A stretch of DNA of 64,000 nucleotides from an uncultured Corynebacterium sp. (GCF_946998835.1 NZ_CAMQAZ010000010.1:1-64000), one strand, 5' to 3'. Shown: positions 26,251-35,486, counted from the first letter of the stretch. Notes: generated from the letters alone by a model not told the origin. Translations and numbers: made by a program.

Positions 26251-27177
26251 GTGACGGCTTTCGAGAGTGAGAGCTTGCCGGTTCCGATTGCGGTGGTGGG
26301 GCCAACGGCGTCGGGAAAGTCGGATTTGGGGCTGGTGCTCGCGGAGCAACTTGGCGGTGAAGTCGTCAATGTTGATTCCATGCAGCTCTATCGGGGGATG
26401 GATATTGGTACGGCGAAGCTGTCGGTGGCCCAGCGGCGGGGGATTCCGCATCATCAACTCGATGTGCTGGATGTGACACAGCCGGCTAGTGTGGCGACGT
26501 ATCAGCGTGAGGCGGTCGCGGATGTAGAGGATATTCGCGCGCGGGGAAAAATCCCCATCCTTGTCGGTGGGTCGATGATGTACGTACAGGCCCTGGTGGA
26601 CGACTGGCAATTTCCACCTACAGACCCGGAGGTGCGCGCAAAGTGGGAGGCTGTGCAGGACGAGATTGGCCCGGCGGCGTTGCATGATCAGCTCGCCGAG
26701 ATTGACCCGGAGGCCGCGGCGATTATTGAGACCAATGACCCGCGTCGCACAGTCCGGGCGTTGGAGGTCATTGAGCTGACAGGAAAGCCGTTTGCGGCTT
26801 CGAAGCCGTCGATTGATCAGCCACCGCGGTGGAATACTCGAATCCTGGGATTGCGTACGCAGACCGAATGGCTGAATCCTCGGATTGAACAGCGCACAAA
26901 GGCCATGTTCGAATCCGGTTTGGTCGCGGAAACGGAGCGGTTGGTTGAACAGGGGCTGCGTGAAGGTGTCACCGCTAGCCGCGCAATCGGCTACGCCCAG
27001 GTGTTGGACTACTTAGATGGCGTTTACGACTTGGACACGGCCTGTGAGCGCACCATTACCGGCACGCGCAGGTACGTGCGTAGGCAGCGCTCATGGTTCA
27101 ACCGCGATCACCGGATTTCCTGGCTGGATGCGGACGGTGATGTGCCGGTGCAAGCTTTTTCTGTGTTGGGGCTATAG
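26251..27177 (+). CDS. miaA: tRNA dimethylallyltransferase
   Basis: Transfers dimethylallyl to A37 of tRNAs, the substrate for MiaB encoded 3 kb upstream. The 308-residue protein has the P-loop GPTASGKS (about 17-24), the VDSMQLYRGMDIGTAK region (about 46-61) and the family motif VGGSMMYVQAL (about 106-116). The start is uncertain: GTG 26251 gives the usual family N-terminus, while GTG 26239 and TTG 26227 are also in frame. It precedes dapF by 31 bases. Confidence 0.93.
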   Translation: MTAFESESLPVPIAVVGPTASGKSDLGLVLAEQLGGEVVNVDSMQLYRGMDIGTAKLSVAQRRGIPHHQLDVLDVTQPASVATYQREAVADVEDIRARGKIPILVGGSMMYVQALVDDWQFPPTDPEVRAKWEAVQDEIGPAALHDQLAEIDPEAAAIIETNDPRRTVRALEVIELTGKPFAASKPSIDQPPRWNTRILGLRTQTEWLNPRIEQRTKAMFESGLVAETERLVEQGLREGVTASRAIGYAQVLDYLDGVYDLDTACERTITGTRRYVRRQRSWFNRDHRISWLDADGDVPVQAFSVLGL

Positions 27178-27195
27178 ACGGTGCCCCTGTGCCAC

Positions 27196-27209
27196 TAGCA
27201 TCGGGAGCA
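27196..27209 (+). promoter_or_regulatory. Leaderless-type promoter of dapF
   Basis: TAGCAT (27196-27201) ends 7 nt before ATG 27209. GGGAG directly before the ATG is too close to act as a normal ribosome site. Confidence 0.45.
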
Positions 27210-28132
27210 TGGTTTCATTCGCTAAAGGGCACGGCACGCAAAACGACTTCCTGATTTTTCCCGATGATTCGGTATCGATTGATTTGACCGAGCCGTTGGT
27301 CGCCGCGCTGTGTGATCGACAGCGTGGTCTCGGTGCTGATGGTGTTCTGCGCGTGGCTCGTGCGGGAAATCTCGTGGATGCCGGTGTTTTAGAGGCATTA
27401 CCGGAGAGTGTTGAAGCAGACGATTGGTTTATGGACTACCGCAATGGCGACGGCTCCATCGCCGAGATGTGTGGCAATGGTGTACGTGTCTTTGCGCACT
27501 ATGTCTCAGCAATCCACAGTCCCGACAGCGTCGTCGACGGAACTTTGCGGGTGGGTACCAGAGCAGGGCTACGCGCGGTCTCAATTAGTCAGCTCAGTCG
27601 AACGCGTGCAGTCGTGGGAGTCGACATGGGGCAGCCAGAGGTACTCGGTGTAGCTACTGCGTTCGTTGGTTCGGGCGAGACGGCGCAGAAATTCGCTGGT
27701 CTGGGTGTTGACGTGGGAAATCCGCATTTAGCCTGCGTTATGCCGGGGATGAACGCCAACGCCCTGGCGGAGCTGGGGTTGGAAGCTGCGGGCAGTACCG
27801 CAAAGCCAGTGCTTGCCGACGAATTGATGTTCCCGCACGGCGTCAACTTGGAAATTGTCACCCCGCTGGATGCCTCTGATTCGGTATCCATGCGGGTAAT
27901 AGAACGCGGAGTTGGTGAAACCCGCTCGTGCGGAACTGGCACTGTCGCGGCGGCTATTGCCGCACTGGCTGATTCCGGCCGTACTGAGGGGACCGTGACG
28001 GTCAAGGTGCCCGGCGGTGTGGTGACCGTGGGGGTCCATGAAGCCAGCGATACCGATGGTGGCTTCTCGGCGACCTTGACCGGTCCGAGCGTGATCCACA
28101 CTCACGGCGAAGTTGACCTGGAAGTGCTGTAA
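27209..28132 (+). CDS. dapF: Diaminopimelate epimerase
   Basis: Converts LL- to meso-diaminopimelate without cofactor, completing the pathway begun by DapA and DapB in this window. The 307-residue product has both catalytic cysteines in family context: EMCGNGVRVFAHY (about Cys 89) and RSCGTGTVAAA (about Cys 241). It starts FAKGHGTQNDFLI, typical of the family. It is slightly longer than average. It ends 16 bases from a convergent gene with no clear terminator. Confidence 0.95.
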   Translation: MVSFAKGHGTQNDFLIFPDDSVSIDLTEPLVAALCDRQRGLGADGVLRVARAGNLVDAGVLEALPESVEADDWFMDYRNGDGSIAEMCGNGVRVFAHYVSAIHSPDSVVDGTLRVGTRAGLRAVSISQLSRTRAVVGVDMGQPEVLGVATAFVGSGETAQKFAGLGVDVGNPHLACVMPGMNANALAELGLEAAGSTAKPVLADELMFPHGVNLEIVTPLDASDSVSMRVIERGVGETRSCGTGTVAAAIAALADSGRTEGTVTVKVPGGVVTVGVHEASDTDGGFSATLTGPSVIHTHGEVDLEVL

Positions 28133-28148
28133 GGGGCGAGTTAGCGGC

Positions 28149-28928
28149 TTAGTGGCCGCCGCAGCCACCCTCGCCACACCCGCAGCCACCCTCACCACAG
28201 CCACCGCCACAGCCCTGCGGTGCGATAATCTCACCGGTTAGCGAAAAAGTGCCGGAGACTACCATGCCTGGCTGTGGTGCTTCATCGCCACCGGGGACAA
28301 GTACATCCATGGGAGTGGGCAGTGCGAGGTTGAGAACCCAGAACTTCTTGCCGGTTAGTTCATTGACATGTTTGCGGGAGTTGTTGATAACACCGGCCAA
28401 CTTTACCGTGGCGCTGGGGGCGGTCTTGCCGACCTGGTCTCCGACAATCGCCTTGGCGCCAACGAAGTCCAGCGTGGTCGGGGTCGTGCCAGTGCGCTCT
28501 TCGTAGTCCTCGGCAGATGCGTCGAGGGTGAAGTCAGTTGCGAGTGCTGACAGTGCGACATGCTCGAAGGTCTGTGTGCCGGCATCCACAATCATGGGGC
28601 CCTGCGACAGCAGGCAGCAGGCGACCTCGATGACCTTGTCAAAGTTGTCGGAGGATGGGTCGTCTTCGACGATTTCCACGAGCGCTAGAACGTCGTCCAC
28701 GCTGGATACGTGCGCGGTGACGGTCGGGCTGCCCGCGAAGCCCGCATAGGTGGAAAAAGGTTCAACGCCCAGGATGTGCAGGCGTGCACCAGAGGGATCT
28801 TCGAAACGAACTAGCTGGCCTCCGCGTACCTCGCCGATGACTGAGAGGTTGTCGCTGGCAATCGCGGCTTCCATTGCGTCCCGCCAGCTGGGGTAGTCCA
28901 AACCAATGCTTCGCAAGTCAGTAGTCAT
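28149..28928 (-). CDS. Uncharacterised protein with Cys/Gly-rich C-terminal tail
   Basis: A 259-residue cytosolic protein I cannot assign to a named family. The first 235 residues look like an ordinary folded domain (acidic, with VRFEDPSGARLHILGVEPFSTYAGFAG near 40-65). The last 20 residues are almost only Gly, Cys and Glu with a terminal His: five cysteines in a C-x3-C-x4-C-x-C-x4-C pattern, which suggests metal binding. The tail is similar in style to that of SlyD. TATCAT lies 8 nt before the ATG. It is flanked by dapF and, divergently, by feoABC, which invites a link to metal handling (inference). Confidence 0.6.
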   Translation of the reverse strand: MTTDLRSIGLDYPSWRDAMEAAIASDNLSVIGEVRGGQLVRFEDPSGARLHILGVEPFSTYAGFAGSPTVTAHVSSVDDVLALVEIVEDDPSSDNFDKVIEVACCLLSQGPMIVDAGTQTFEHVALSALATDFTLDASAEDYEERTGTTPTTLDFVGAKAIVGDQVGKTAPSATVKLAGVINNSRKHVNELTGKKFWVLNLALPTPMDVLVPGGDEAPQPGMVVSGTFSLTGEIIAPQGCGGGCGEGGCGCGEGGCGGH

Positions 28929-29209
28929 AACTTCTGATGATACTTCCCATTACACAGTGTGCGAACTAACGAATCGCGCGCCGGTCAATGGAGTTACACG
29001 ACTCATGTGAGCCTGTGTAGTGATGGCAGGTCGACTCTTCGGATGCACTAATCGCACTCCAACCCTAAATAGGGAAAGGTTAAGTGTGACATAAATGACT
29101 TTCCTTAGGTGCACCCGGTTTATTGCATTTAGGGCTACCTAAGAGTAGGATAGCCTTCGTAAACGTCATTTGCTTAGCGTAATTGCTATAGACATAAGCG
29201 AGGTCTCTC
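28929..29209 (+). promoter_or_regulatory. feoABC control region with DtxR-like half-sites
   Basis: This 281-base gap holds no gene. TTAGG-N4-CCTAA (29129-29142) and TTAGGTGCACC (from 29104) resemble halves of the DtxR box TWAGGTWAGSCTWACCTWA, and TAGGAT (29146-29151) is a candidate -10. The match is partial, so iron repression is likely from context but not proven. Confidence 0.4.
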
Positions 29210-29467
29210 ATGCTCGGACTGCGGTCTCGAAACCAGTCGGAAGATTCTCAATCGCTTGCCGACGTCCCGGCGGGGACAACCGTTACTTTAGGTGCTCCCC
29301 ATGTGGATGAGCAGCTGTGCCGCAGGCTTTCACAACTGGGGCTACGCCCTGGAATGAGCGTCACCGTTGGGCGGAGCACGAGTGGCGGGGGCCGCATCGT
29401 CCATGCAGGTTCAACGCGCTACGCCATCGATGCCAGCACCCTGCGCAAGATGTCCGTCGCAGGGTAG
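29210..29467 (+). CDS. feoA: Ferrous iron transport protein A
   Basis: An 85-residue SH3-like FeoA domain protein that assists FeoB at the membrane. Typical motifs: LADVPAGTTVTLG, CRRLSQLGLRPGMSVTV (about 39-55) and YAIDASTLRKM near the end. GAGG lies 6 nt before the ATG. First gene of feoA-feoB-feoC. Confidence 0.9.
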   Translation: MLGLRSRNQSEDSQSLADVPAGTTVTLGAPHVDEQLCRRLSQLGLRPGMSVTVGRSTSGGGRIVHAGSTRYAIDASTLRKMSVAG

Positions 29468-29508
29468 TTCCCCTGCATCTGTTTTCACCTCTCTCCTGAA
29501 AGTTCACC

Positions 29509-31494
29509 ATGACAACACCTACGGATTCCTCAACGCGAAAATTCGCTTCCACGCCGAGCTGCCATGCGTGCAGTGGCGGTGCACCAGCGAAGGCCGGCGC
29601 CCCTGTTGTCGCAGTTGTTGGCGCGCCGAACTCCGGCAAGTCAACACTGTTTAATAGTTTGACTGGCGCAAAAGCGCAGATGGGCAATTGGCCGGGTACG
29701 ACCGTCGAGGTCAGTCGCGGTGCATGGAAGACCGATACCGCTGAGTACGATGTCATCGACTTCCCAGGTGCTTACTCTCTGGATGCCATGAGCCCAGACG
29801 AGGAGCTCACCCGTGAAATGCTCATTGAAAAGCCGGAGGCAGAGCGCCCGGACCTCGTCGTAATTGTTGTCGATGCCACGGCTCTGGGGCGTGGCCTCTA
29901 TATGGCTGCAGAGCTGGCCGAACAGCCACAACGTATTGTGCTGGCCCTGACCAAACTCGATGTAGCCAAGGCCAAGGGCATCGATGTGAATCCGGACGCG
30001 TTGCAGTCAGCTATGGGCATGCCGGTAGTGGCGCTGGATCCCCGTCGAAAAGCGGGCATGTCGCGGTTGGCCGACGCGGTGGCAGCTGCTTTGAGCGGAT
30101 GTAGTTCGGTGCTTTCGCCGATTCGCCAGGTGAATGGCGAATCGACCGAAAGCCTGGATGAGGCGCGTTTTGCCGCTATCGACGCAGCAGTTGCGGCATC
30201 AACGGGTGGGGTAGAGGACCGCCAGACATTCTCGGACCGCATTGATGATGTGGTACTTCACCCAGTGCTCGGTCCAATCATCTTCCTGGCGGTCATGTGG
30301 GCTGTCTTCCAAATCACGACGACGGTGGCAGCGCCACTGCAGGACGGTCTGGAAGCTCTGATTACTGGCAGCTTTGCGGATCTGGTCACGCGCGGGCTGG
30401 AGGCGATGGGGTGGAATCATCCTATTGTCACAGGGTTGCTTGTCAACGGCATTATCGGCGGTGTCGGCATGGTGTTGACCTTCGTCCCGCTGATGGCGCT
30501 GATGTTCCTGTGCCTCGCGGTGCTGGAGGATTCCGGATACATGGCGCGTGCGGCCGTGGTAGCTGACCGTTTCATGCGGGCAATTGGTCTGCCGGGCAAG
30601 GCGTTCATTCCGCTCATTGTTGGCTTTGGCTGTAACGTGCCGGCGATTTCGGCGACACGTGTGCTGAGTAATCCGCGCCACCGCATTCTGACGGCACTTC
30701 TGGTGCCGTTCACATCCTGCTCGGCACGACTGACTGTATATGTCATGTTGGGTGCTGTGTTCTTCCCGGACCATGCCGGCACGGTCGTATTTGCGATGTA
30801 CGTGATCTCGATTCTGCTAATCATCCTGACGGGCGTGGCGCTGCGAAAAACTCTATGGCGCACCATGCCGTCGGAACCACTCGTCATTGACCTGCCGACC
30901 TACCAGCTGCCGACTGCACGCCTGGCATTGTCGGTCATGTGGATGCGACTGAAGGGATTCCTGCAGACCGCCAGTGGAATTATCGTCAGCACCGTTATTG
31001 TTGTCTGGCTCCTGATGTCCATCCCAATCGTTCCTGGGCACTCGTTCGCCGATGAGGAATTGGCACCGCAGGATTCCGCCTACGGCTCCGTCAGTGCGAC
31101 CATCGCGCCGGTATTTAACCCAGCAGGCTTTGGTACATGGTCCCTGACCGGTCCGTTGGTAACTGGCTTTGTAGCTAAGGAAGCCGTGATTTCTACCTGG
31201 GCACAGACCTACGCAGTGGAAGATGTCACCGACTCTGAGTCGAGCGAACAGGCCTCCAGCCCACTCGCGGACAATATTCGCCGCGACTTCGACGAAGCCT
31301 CCGGCGGCCATGGTCTAGCCGCAGTGTGGGCGTACATGATCTTCCTGCTGGCCTACACGCCATGCGTGGCTACGCTGGCAGCGCAGCGCCGGGAAATCGG
31401 CCTGAAATGGACAGTCTTCGGTTTGGTCGCGCAGATTTTCGTCGCCTGGGCACTGGCCGTGGTCGTTTTCCAGGGGCTGAAGGTGTTCCTGTAA
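29509..31494 (+). CDS. feoB: Ferrous iron transport protein B (GTPase transporter)
   Basis: The main Fe2+ permease. The 661-residue protein joins an N-terminal GTPase domain (G1 GAPNSGKST near residue 42; G3 DFPGAYSL near 84; G4 LTKLD near 147) to a membrane region with two Gate domains and about eight to ten helices; the conserved SNPRHRILTALLVPFTSCSARL lies near residue 390. The cytosolic start carries a short CHAC motif (Cys 21 and 24) before the G domain. It follows feoA by 41 bases. Confidence 0.95.
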   Translation: MTTPTDSSTRKFASTPSCHACSGGAPAKAGAPVVAVVGAPNSGKSTLFNSLTGAKAQMGNWPGTTVEVSRGAWKTDTAEYDVIDFPGAYSLDAMSPDEELTREMLIEKPEAERPDLVVIVVDATALGRGLYMAAELAEQPQRIVLALTKLDVAKAKGIDVNPDALQSAMGMPVVALDPRRKAGMSRLADAVAAALSGCSSVLSPIRQVNGESTESLDEARFAAIDAAVAASTGGVEDRQTFSDRIDDVVLHPVLGPIIFLAVMWAVFQITTTVAAPLQDGLEALITGSFADLVTRGLEAMGWNHPIVTGLLVNGIIGGVGMVLTFVPLMALMFLCLAVLEDSGYMARAAVVADRFMRAIGLPGKAFIPLIVGFGCNVPAISATRVLSNPRHRILTALLVPFTSCSARLTVYVMLGAVFFPDHAGTVVFAMYVISILLIILTGVALRKTLWRTMPSEPLVIDLPTYQLPTARLALSVMWMRLKGFLQTASGIIVSTVIVVWLLMSIPIVPGHSFADEELAPQDSAYGSVSATIAPVFNPAGFGTWSLTGPLVTGFVAKEAVISTWAQTYAVEDVTDSESSEQASSPLADNIRRDFDEASGGHGLAAVWAYMIFLLAYTPCVATLAAQRREIGLKWTVFGLVAQIFVAWALAVVVFQGLKVFL

Positions 31495-31596
31495 AACCTC
31501 GTAGATTCCTCGTGGTTTCGGCAAGACTGCTAAATCACATGTGCCAACTACAAACCAGATCAAAATTGAAACCAGGCACTGAAAGGAGCTATTGCC

Positions 31597-31914
31597 GTGG
31601 GATTCTTTAGCAGCAGAAAAGAAGCGCCGGTTCGCCGTCAGCCTTCGGAAGCTGTCCAAGATGCAATCGCGCAGGGTATCAGCTCTCGGCACAAGATTTG
31701 CGAAATCACCGGCCTGCAGCGTGCAACGGTCGACCTCATCCTTGACCGCATGGAACTCACCGGCCAACTGCGACGGGAGTCCCTCGGTGGCATGTGCCCG
31801 GGCGGTGGTTGCTCCAACTGCGGAATGTCCGACAGCGGTACGTGTACTGGTAGCAGCTCCAATAGCGGACCTGTTGCACTTGTGTTGACGCGCAGGCCGC
31901 ATTCCGCAGCCTAG
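31597..31914 (+). CDS. FeoC-like winged-helix protein with Cys cluster
   Basis: A 105-residue protein. Residues 15-63 form a winged helix (HKICEITGLQRATVDLILDRME), followed by four cysteines at 67, 72, 75 and 83 (C-x4-C-x2-C-x7-C), the layout of FeoC, where it binds an oxygen-sensitive Fe-S cluster and protects FeoB from proteolysis. GTG 31597 has AAAGGAG about 10 nt upstream. Third gene of the feo operon. FeoC proteins diverge strongly, so the call rests on size, order and cysteines. Confidence 0.75.
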   Translation: MGFFSSRKEAPVRRQPSEAVQDAIAQGISSRHKICEITGLQRATVDLILDRMELTGQLRRESLGGMCPGGGCSNCGMSDSGTCTGSSSNSGPVALVLTRRPHSAA

Positions 31915-31933
31915 GTCTCGGTCTGGCCACGGT

Positions 31934-31960
31934 ATTCTCCGCACACAATGCGGAGAATTT
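31934..31960 (+). terminator. Hairpin after the feo operon
   Basis: A perfect 10-bp stem (31934-31943 with 31949-31958) with a 5-nt loop, followed by only a short T stretch. Probable terminator 20 bases after the feoC-like stop. Confidence 0.6.
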
Positions 31961-31988
31961 GCCCTGTCATGCGACAATGGCAGCTAGT

Positions 31989-33605
31989 ATGACGAATTTT
32001 TCCAACAACTTTGATGAGGTCAGCGACAACACCTCGCAGCAAGAGAGCACCTCGCACGAGATGGACGACTTTTTCACAGGCGCTATCGATGACGGTGAAG
32101 CCACCGATAGCGCCTCGGGGGATGTGTTCGCTGCGAACGTCGGCACGCATGGGGAACCTACTGTCGGTGATTTGGATTTGGAGGCGCGTTCCTCTCTGCG
32201 ACGCCTGACCAGGTCGGCCACCCACACCGACTCCGAAGGGGTGATGGTCGAGTACCGTCAGCTCCGCCTGGAACGCGTTGTGCTGCTCGGTGTCTGGACA
32301 TCGGGAACGCTGCGGGAAGCTGAAGTGGCGATGGAAGAACTCGCCGCCTTGGCCGAGACAGCCGGTTCGGAAGTTTTAGAGATGGTGCTGCAGCGCCGCG
32401 ATAAGCCGGATCCCGGTACTTATGTGGGGTCGGGAAAACTCAATGAGCTACGCGACATTGTTGCTTCCACCGGCGCCGATACGGTCATCTGTGACGGTGA
32501 GCTGTCGCCCGGTCAATTGGTCGCTCTGGAGGACCGTCTTGATGCCAAGGTCATTGACCGCACCATGCTGATCCTGGATATCTTCGCGCAGCATGCGAAG
32601 TCCAAGGAGGGCAAGGCGCAAGTCTCGCTGGCACAGATGCAGTACCTCTACACGCGTCTGCGTGGTTGGGGCGGCAACCTGTCACGTCAGGCAGGTGGTC
32701 GCGCGGGTTCCAACGGCGGCGTGGGGCTGCGTGGACCGGGTGAAACCAAGATTGAAACTGACCGTCAGCGACTGCGCCAGGACATGGCGCGGATCCGCAA
32801 GGAATTGGCGGGTATGAAAACGGCGCGTGCGATTAAGCGTGCCCGTCGTAAGGCCGGGCACCTGCCGCGCGTCGCGATTGTCGGCTACACCAATGCGGGT
32901 AAATCTTCGCTGCTCAACGCACTGACAGGCGCTGGTGTGCTGGTAGAGGACGCGCTGTTCGCAACGCTGGATCCGACGACGCGCCGCACCAAGCTTCGCG
33001 ACGGACGCACGGTGATTATGACCGATACGGTCGGTTTTGTTCGCCACCTGCCGACGCAGCTCATTGAAGCTTTCCGCTCGACCTTGGAAGAGGTACTCGA
33101 AGCAGACGTCATTATGCACGTCGTAGATGCTTCGGACCCATTCCCGCTTGAGCAGATTAAGGCCGTCAATAAGGTCATTAATGAAATCGCGGAGGAAGAA
33201 AAGGCTGAGATTCCGCCAGAGCTGCTCGTGGTCAACAAGGTGGATAAGGCCGATGGCATCACCCTGGCTCAGTTGCGCCACCAACTCGATGACGCGGTCT
33301 TTGTCTCTGCGCGGACAGGCGAGGGGATTAGTGAGTTAGAGACCCGCCTCGAGCTTGCCCTCAATGAGTTGGAGTCTCACGTTCAGATGTTGATTCCCTA
33401 TGACAAGGGCAATATTGTCTCTATGCTGCACGAGGACGCGACCGTTCTCTCAGAGACATGGACAGAGCAGGGCACTCAGATGGATGTCCGACTGCCCACG
33501 AGCCTGGCTAATGAGCTGTCGGCATACCACATCGAGCCCGCAGCAAGCACAGAGTTCATGGCTGAATCGGATATGGAAAAGCACATCGACGCGGAGTTTA
33601 GCTAA
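31989..33605 (+). CDS. hflX: GTPase HflX
   Basis: Ribosome-binding GTPase that splits stalled ribosomes under stress. The 538-residue protein has an acidic, disordered start (1-65), the HflX N-terminal domain with GTYVGSGKLNEL near 140, a coiled segment with the GGRAGSNGGVGLRGPGET loop near 235-255, and the G domain (G1 GYTNAGKSS near 300; G3 DTVGFVRHLP near 345; G4 NKVDK near 415). ATG 31989 is the most likely of three close start codons. Confidence 0.93.
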   Translation: MTNFSNNFDEVSDNTSQQESTSHEMDDFFTGAIDDGEATDSASGDVFAANVGTHGEPTVGDLDLEARSSLRRLTRSATHTDSEGVMVEYRQLRLERVVLLGVWTSGTLREAEVAMEELAALAETAGSEVLEMVLQRRDKPDPGTYVGSGKLNELRDIVASTGADTVICDGELSPGQLVALEDRLDAKVIDRTMLILDIFAQHAKSKEGKAQVSLAQMQYLYTRLRGWGGNLSRQAGGRAGSNGGVGLRGPGETKIETDRQRLRQDMARIRKELAGMKTARAIKRARRKAGHLPRVAIVGYTNAGKSSLLNALTGAGVLVEDALFATLDPTTRRTKLRDGRTVIMTDTVGFVRHLPTQLIEAFRSTLEEVLEADVIMHVVDASDPFPLEQIKAVNKVINEIAEEEKAEIPPELLVVNKVDKADGITLAQLRHQLDDAVFVSARTGEGISELETRLELALNELESHVQMLIPYDKGNIVSMLHEDATVLSETWTEQGTQMDVRLPTSLANELSAYHIEPAASTEFMAESDMEKHIDAEFS

Positions 33606-33613
33606 TTCGGGCG

Positions 33614-33640
33614 GTTACAGAGCCCGGACGGCTCTGTAAC
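33614..33640 (+). terminator. Hairpin after hflX
   Basis: A perfect 11-bp stem GTTACAGAGCC with GGCTCTGTAAC around a 5-nt loop, 9 bases after the hflX stop. It lacks a T tract, so it may stabilise the 3' end rather than terminate. Confidence 0.5.
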
Positions 33641-33680
33641 GAAGGCAGGATTCGTCGCGGGAATCGCGGTGGGTATCCAC

Positions 33681-33694
33681 TAGCATTACAACCA
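33681..33694 (+). promoter_or_regulatory. Leaderless-type promoter of the nucleobase permease
   Basis: TAGCAT (33681-33686) ends 7 nt before ATG 33694, the same hexamer and spacing as at dapF. No Shine-Dalgarno is seen. Confidence 0.5.
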
Positions 33695-35037
33695 TGAATT
33701 CTACTTCTGACGCGGAGGCCCAACAGGCAACCTCCGCAACTCCACCGGCTGAAAATGCCGAACGCGGCCGTCTTTTTCGTTGGGATATTCACGGTGACGG
33801 TCGAAAAATCGCTCCAGGAGCTGTGGTTGCTCCGAACGAACGCCTTGATTGGCCACGCACAATTGGCATCGGCGCACAGCACGTCATTGCCATGTTTGGA
33901 GCAACGCTCCTGGTTCCGTTGTTGACCGGCTTCCCGGTCAACACCACGCTGTTGTTCTCGGGTATCGGCACAATTGTCTTCCTGCTGATCACCCGAAATC
34001 GCTTGCCCTCGTACCTCGGTTCGTCGTTTGCCTTCATTGCACCGCTGACCGCGACGCAGGCGCAGGGCATTGGTGTTCAGCTCGGTGTCGTGCTCTCCGC
34101 CGGTATCGCGCTCATGCTGGTTGGCTTCGCGGTGAAGTTCGCCGGCAAGCGGGTGCTCGATGCGGTAATGCCCCCTGCAGTAACCGGCGCCATCGTCGCC
34201 CTGATTGGCCTTAACCTGGCTCCTGCCGCCACAGAGAACTTCGCCACTCAGCCGCTGGTTGCTTTTGTCACCATGGCCTCTATTATTCTCGCGACCGTGG
34301 CCGGTCGCGGTATGGTCAGCCGCCTGGGCGTTCTCATCGGTGTACTAATTGGCTGGATTTTCGCTGCCGCCACTGGAAACCTTTCGCCAGAGGCTACTGA
34401 AACTGTCGGCAATGCCGCGTGGATTGGTCTGCCAGCATTCCATGCTCCCGAGTTTCACTTCAATGCCATGTTGATTGGTCTGCCCGTCATTGTCGTGCTG
34501 ATTGCGGAGAATGTCGGGCACGTTAAGGCTGTCGCGGCCATGACCGGTCGAAACCTCGATGACATTGCTGGCGATGCGCTTATCGCAGACGGCCTTGCCA
34601 CTACCATCGCAGGTTCTGCTGGCGGTTCCGGCACCACCACCTACGCTGAGAACATCGGCGTTATGGCTGCCACCCGCGTGTACTCGACTGCCGCTTATTG
34701 GGTTGCTGCTTTCACCGCAATTGCACTGGCGTTCATTCCAAAGTTTGGCGCACTCATTTTGACCATCCCCACCGGTGTGCTCGGCGGAGCAACGATGGTG
34801 CTCTACGGCCTAATTGGTCTGCTCGGCGTGCGCATCTGGATGGACGAAAAAGTCGACTTCAACAACCCGGTAAATCTCACCGCGGCGGCCACCGCGCTGA
34901 TTGCAGGTATCGGCAACCTCACCCTAGACATTGGTTCACTGACACTGGAGGGCATTGCTTGGGGTTCGGTCGGCATTATTGTCGGCTACCCAATTTTGAA
35001 CTGGCTCTACAACCGCGTTGGTGAGAACCGCTCATAG
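33694..35037 (+). CDS. uraA: Nucleobase:cation symporter-2 (uracil permease type)
   Basis: A 447-residue inner-membrane protein of the NCS2/NAT family with about 14 hydrophobic segments. Family motifs are present: AQHVIAMFGATLLVPLLTGF near residue 60, the substrate-binding NVGHVKAVAAMTGRNL near 275, and GGSGTTTYAENIGVMAATRVYS near 310. The TTYAEN segment is typical of uracil/UraA-like members rather than xanthine or ascorbate carriers. It converges on ptsH with 36 bases between the stops. Confidence 0.88.
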   Translation: MNSTSDAEAQQATSATPPAENAERGRLFRWDIHGDGRKIAPGAVVAPNERLDWPRTIGIGAQHVIAMFGATLLVPLLTGFPVNTTLLFSGIGTIVFLLITRNRLPSYLGSSFAFIAPLTATQAQGIGVQLGVVLSAGIALMLVGFAVKFAGKRVLDAVMPPAVTGAIVALIGLNLAPAATENFATQPLVAFVTMASIILATVAGRGMVSRLGVLIGVLIGWIFAAATGNLSPEATETVGNAAWIGLPAFHAPEFHFNAMLIGLPVIVVLIAENVGHVKAVAAMTGRNLDDIAGDALIADGLATTIAGSAGGSGTTTYAENIGVMAATRVYSTAAYWVAAFTAIALAFIPKFGALILTIPTGVLGGATMVLYGLIGLLGVRIWMDEKVDFNNPVNLTAAATALIAGIGNLTLDIGSLTLEGIAWGSVGIIVGYPILNWLYNRVGENRS

Positions 35038-35073
35038 CTCACCCGGTGTGGGCAGCTATAAGCTCTTTTATCT

Positions 35074-35346
35074 TTAATCACTCAAATCTTGGGCGATGAG
35101 TTCTACAATTGCCTCTACTGCAACTGCGTTGGTGCTTGTCACAGTGACCTCGTCGCCGAATTCTGCGCCCAGTGCCATGAGCATCAGCGAAGATGAAGCA
35201 TCCGCTGGTTCGTTATCGGGTTCAGGCGAGTCGACGAGCTCGACCAGGATTTCTTCCTGAAAACGGGCGGCCCGCTCAGCGATAACTGTTGCAGGGCGGG
35301 CATGAATGCCCACCTTGGATCCGACGTGGACATGTTGCGTAACCAT
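35074..35346 (-). CDS. ptsH: PTS phosphocarrier protein HPr
   Basis: The general phosphocarrier between EI and sugar-specific EII proteins. The 90-residue protein has the phosphorylated His15 in GIHARPA and a serine cluster (51-53) in the region of the regulatory Ser46 of other HPrs. It lies 140 bases after fruA on the same strand; the gap may hold its own promoter. EI (ptsI) is not present in this window. Confidence 0.93.
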   Translation of the reverse strand: MVTQHVHVGSKVGIHARPATVIAERAARFQEEILVELVDSPEPDNEPADASSSLMLMALGAEFGDEVTVTSTNAVAVEAIVELIAQDLSD

Positions 35347-35486
35347 GCGGGCGGCACCCTGCCTTTCTGCCTATCGAGTTTCTCGACCCCCTGTCTGAGC
35401 TTAATCGCTTGCCAGCGTGGGATGTGGAATGTTGGGTGAAATTTGCTGAAATGCTCGAGCAAATTAGTCGGCCAAAGCGGTAAAAA

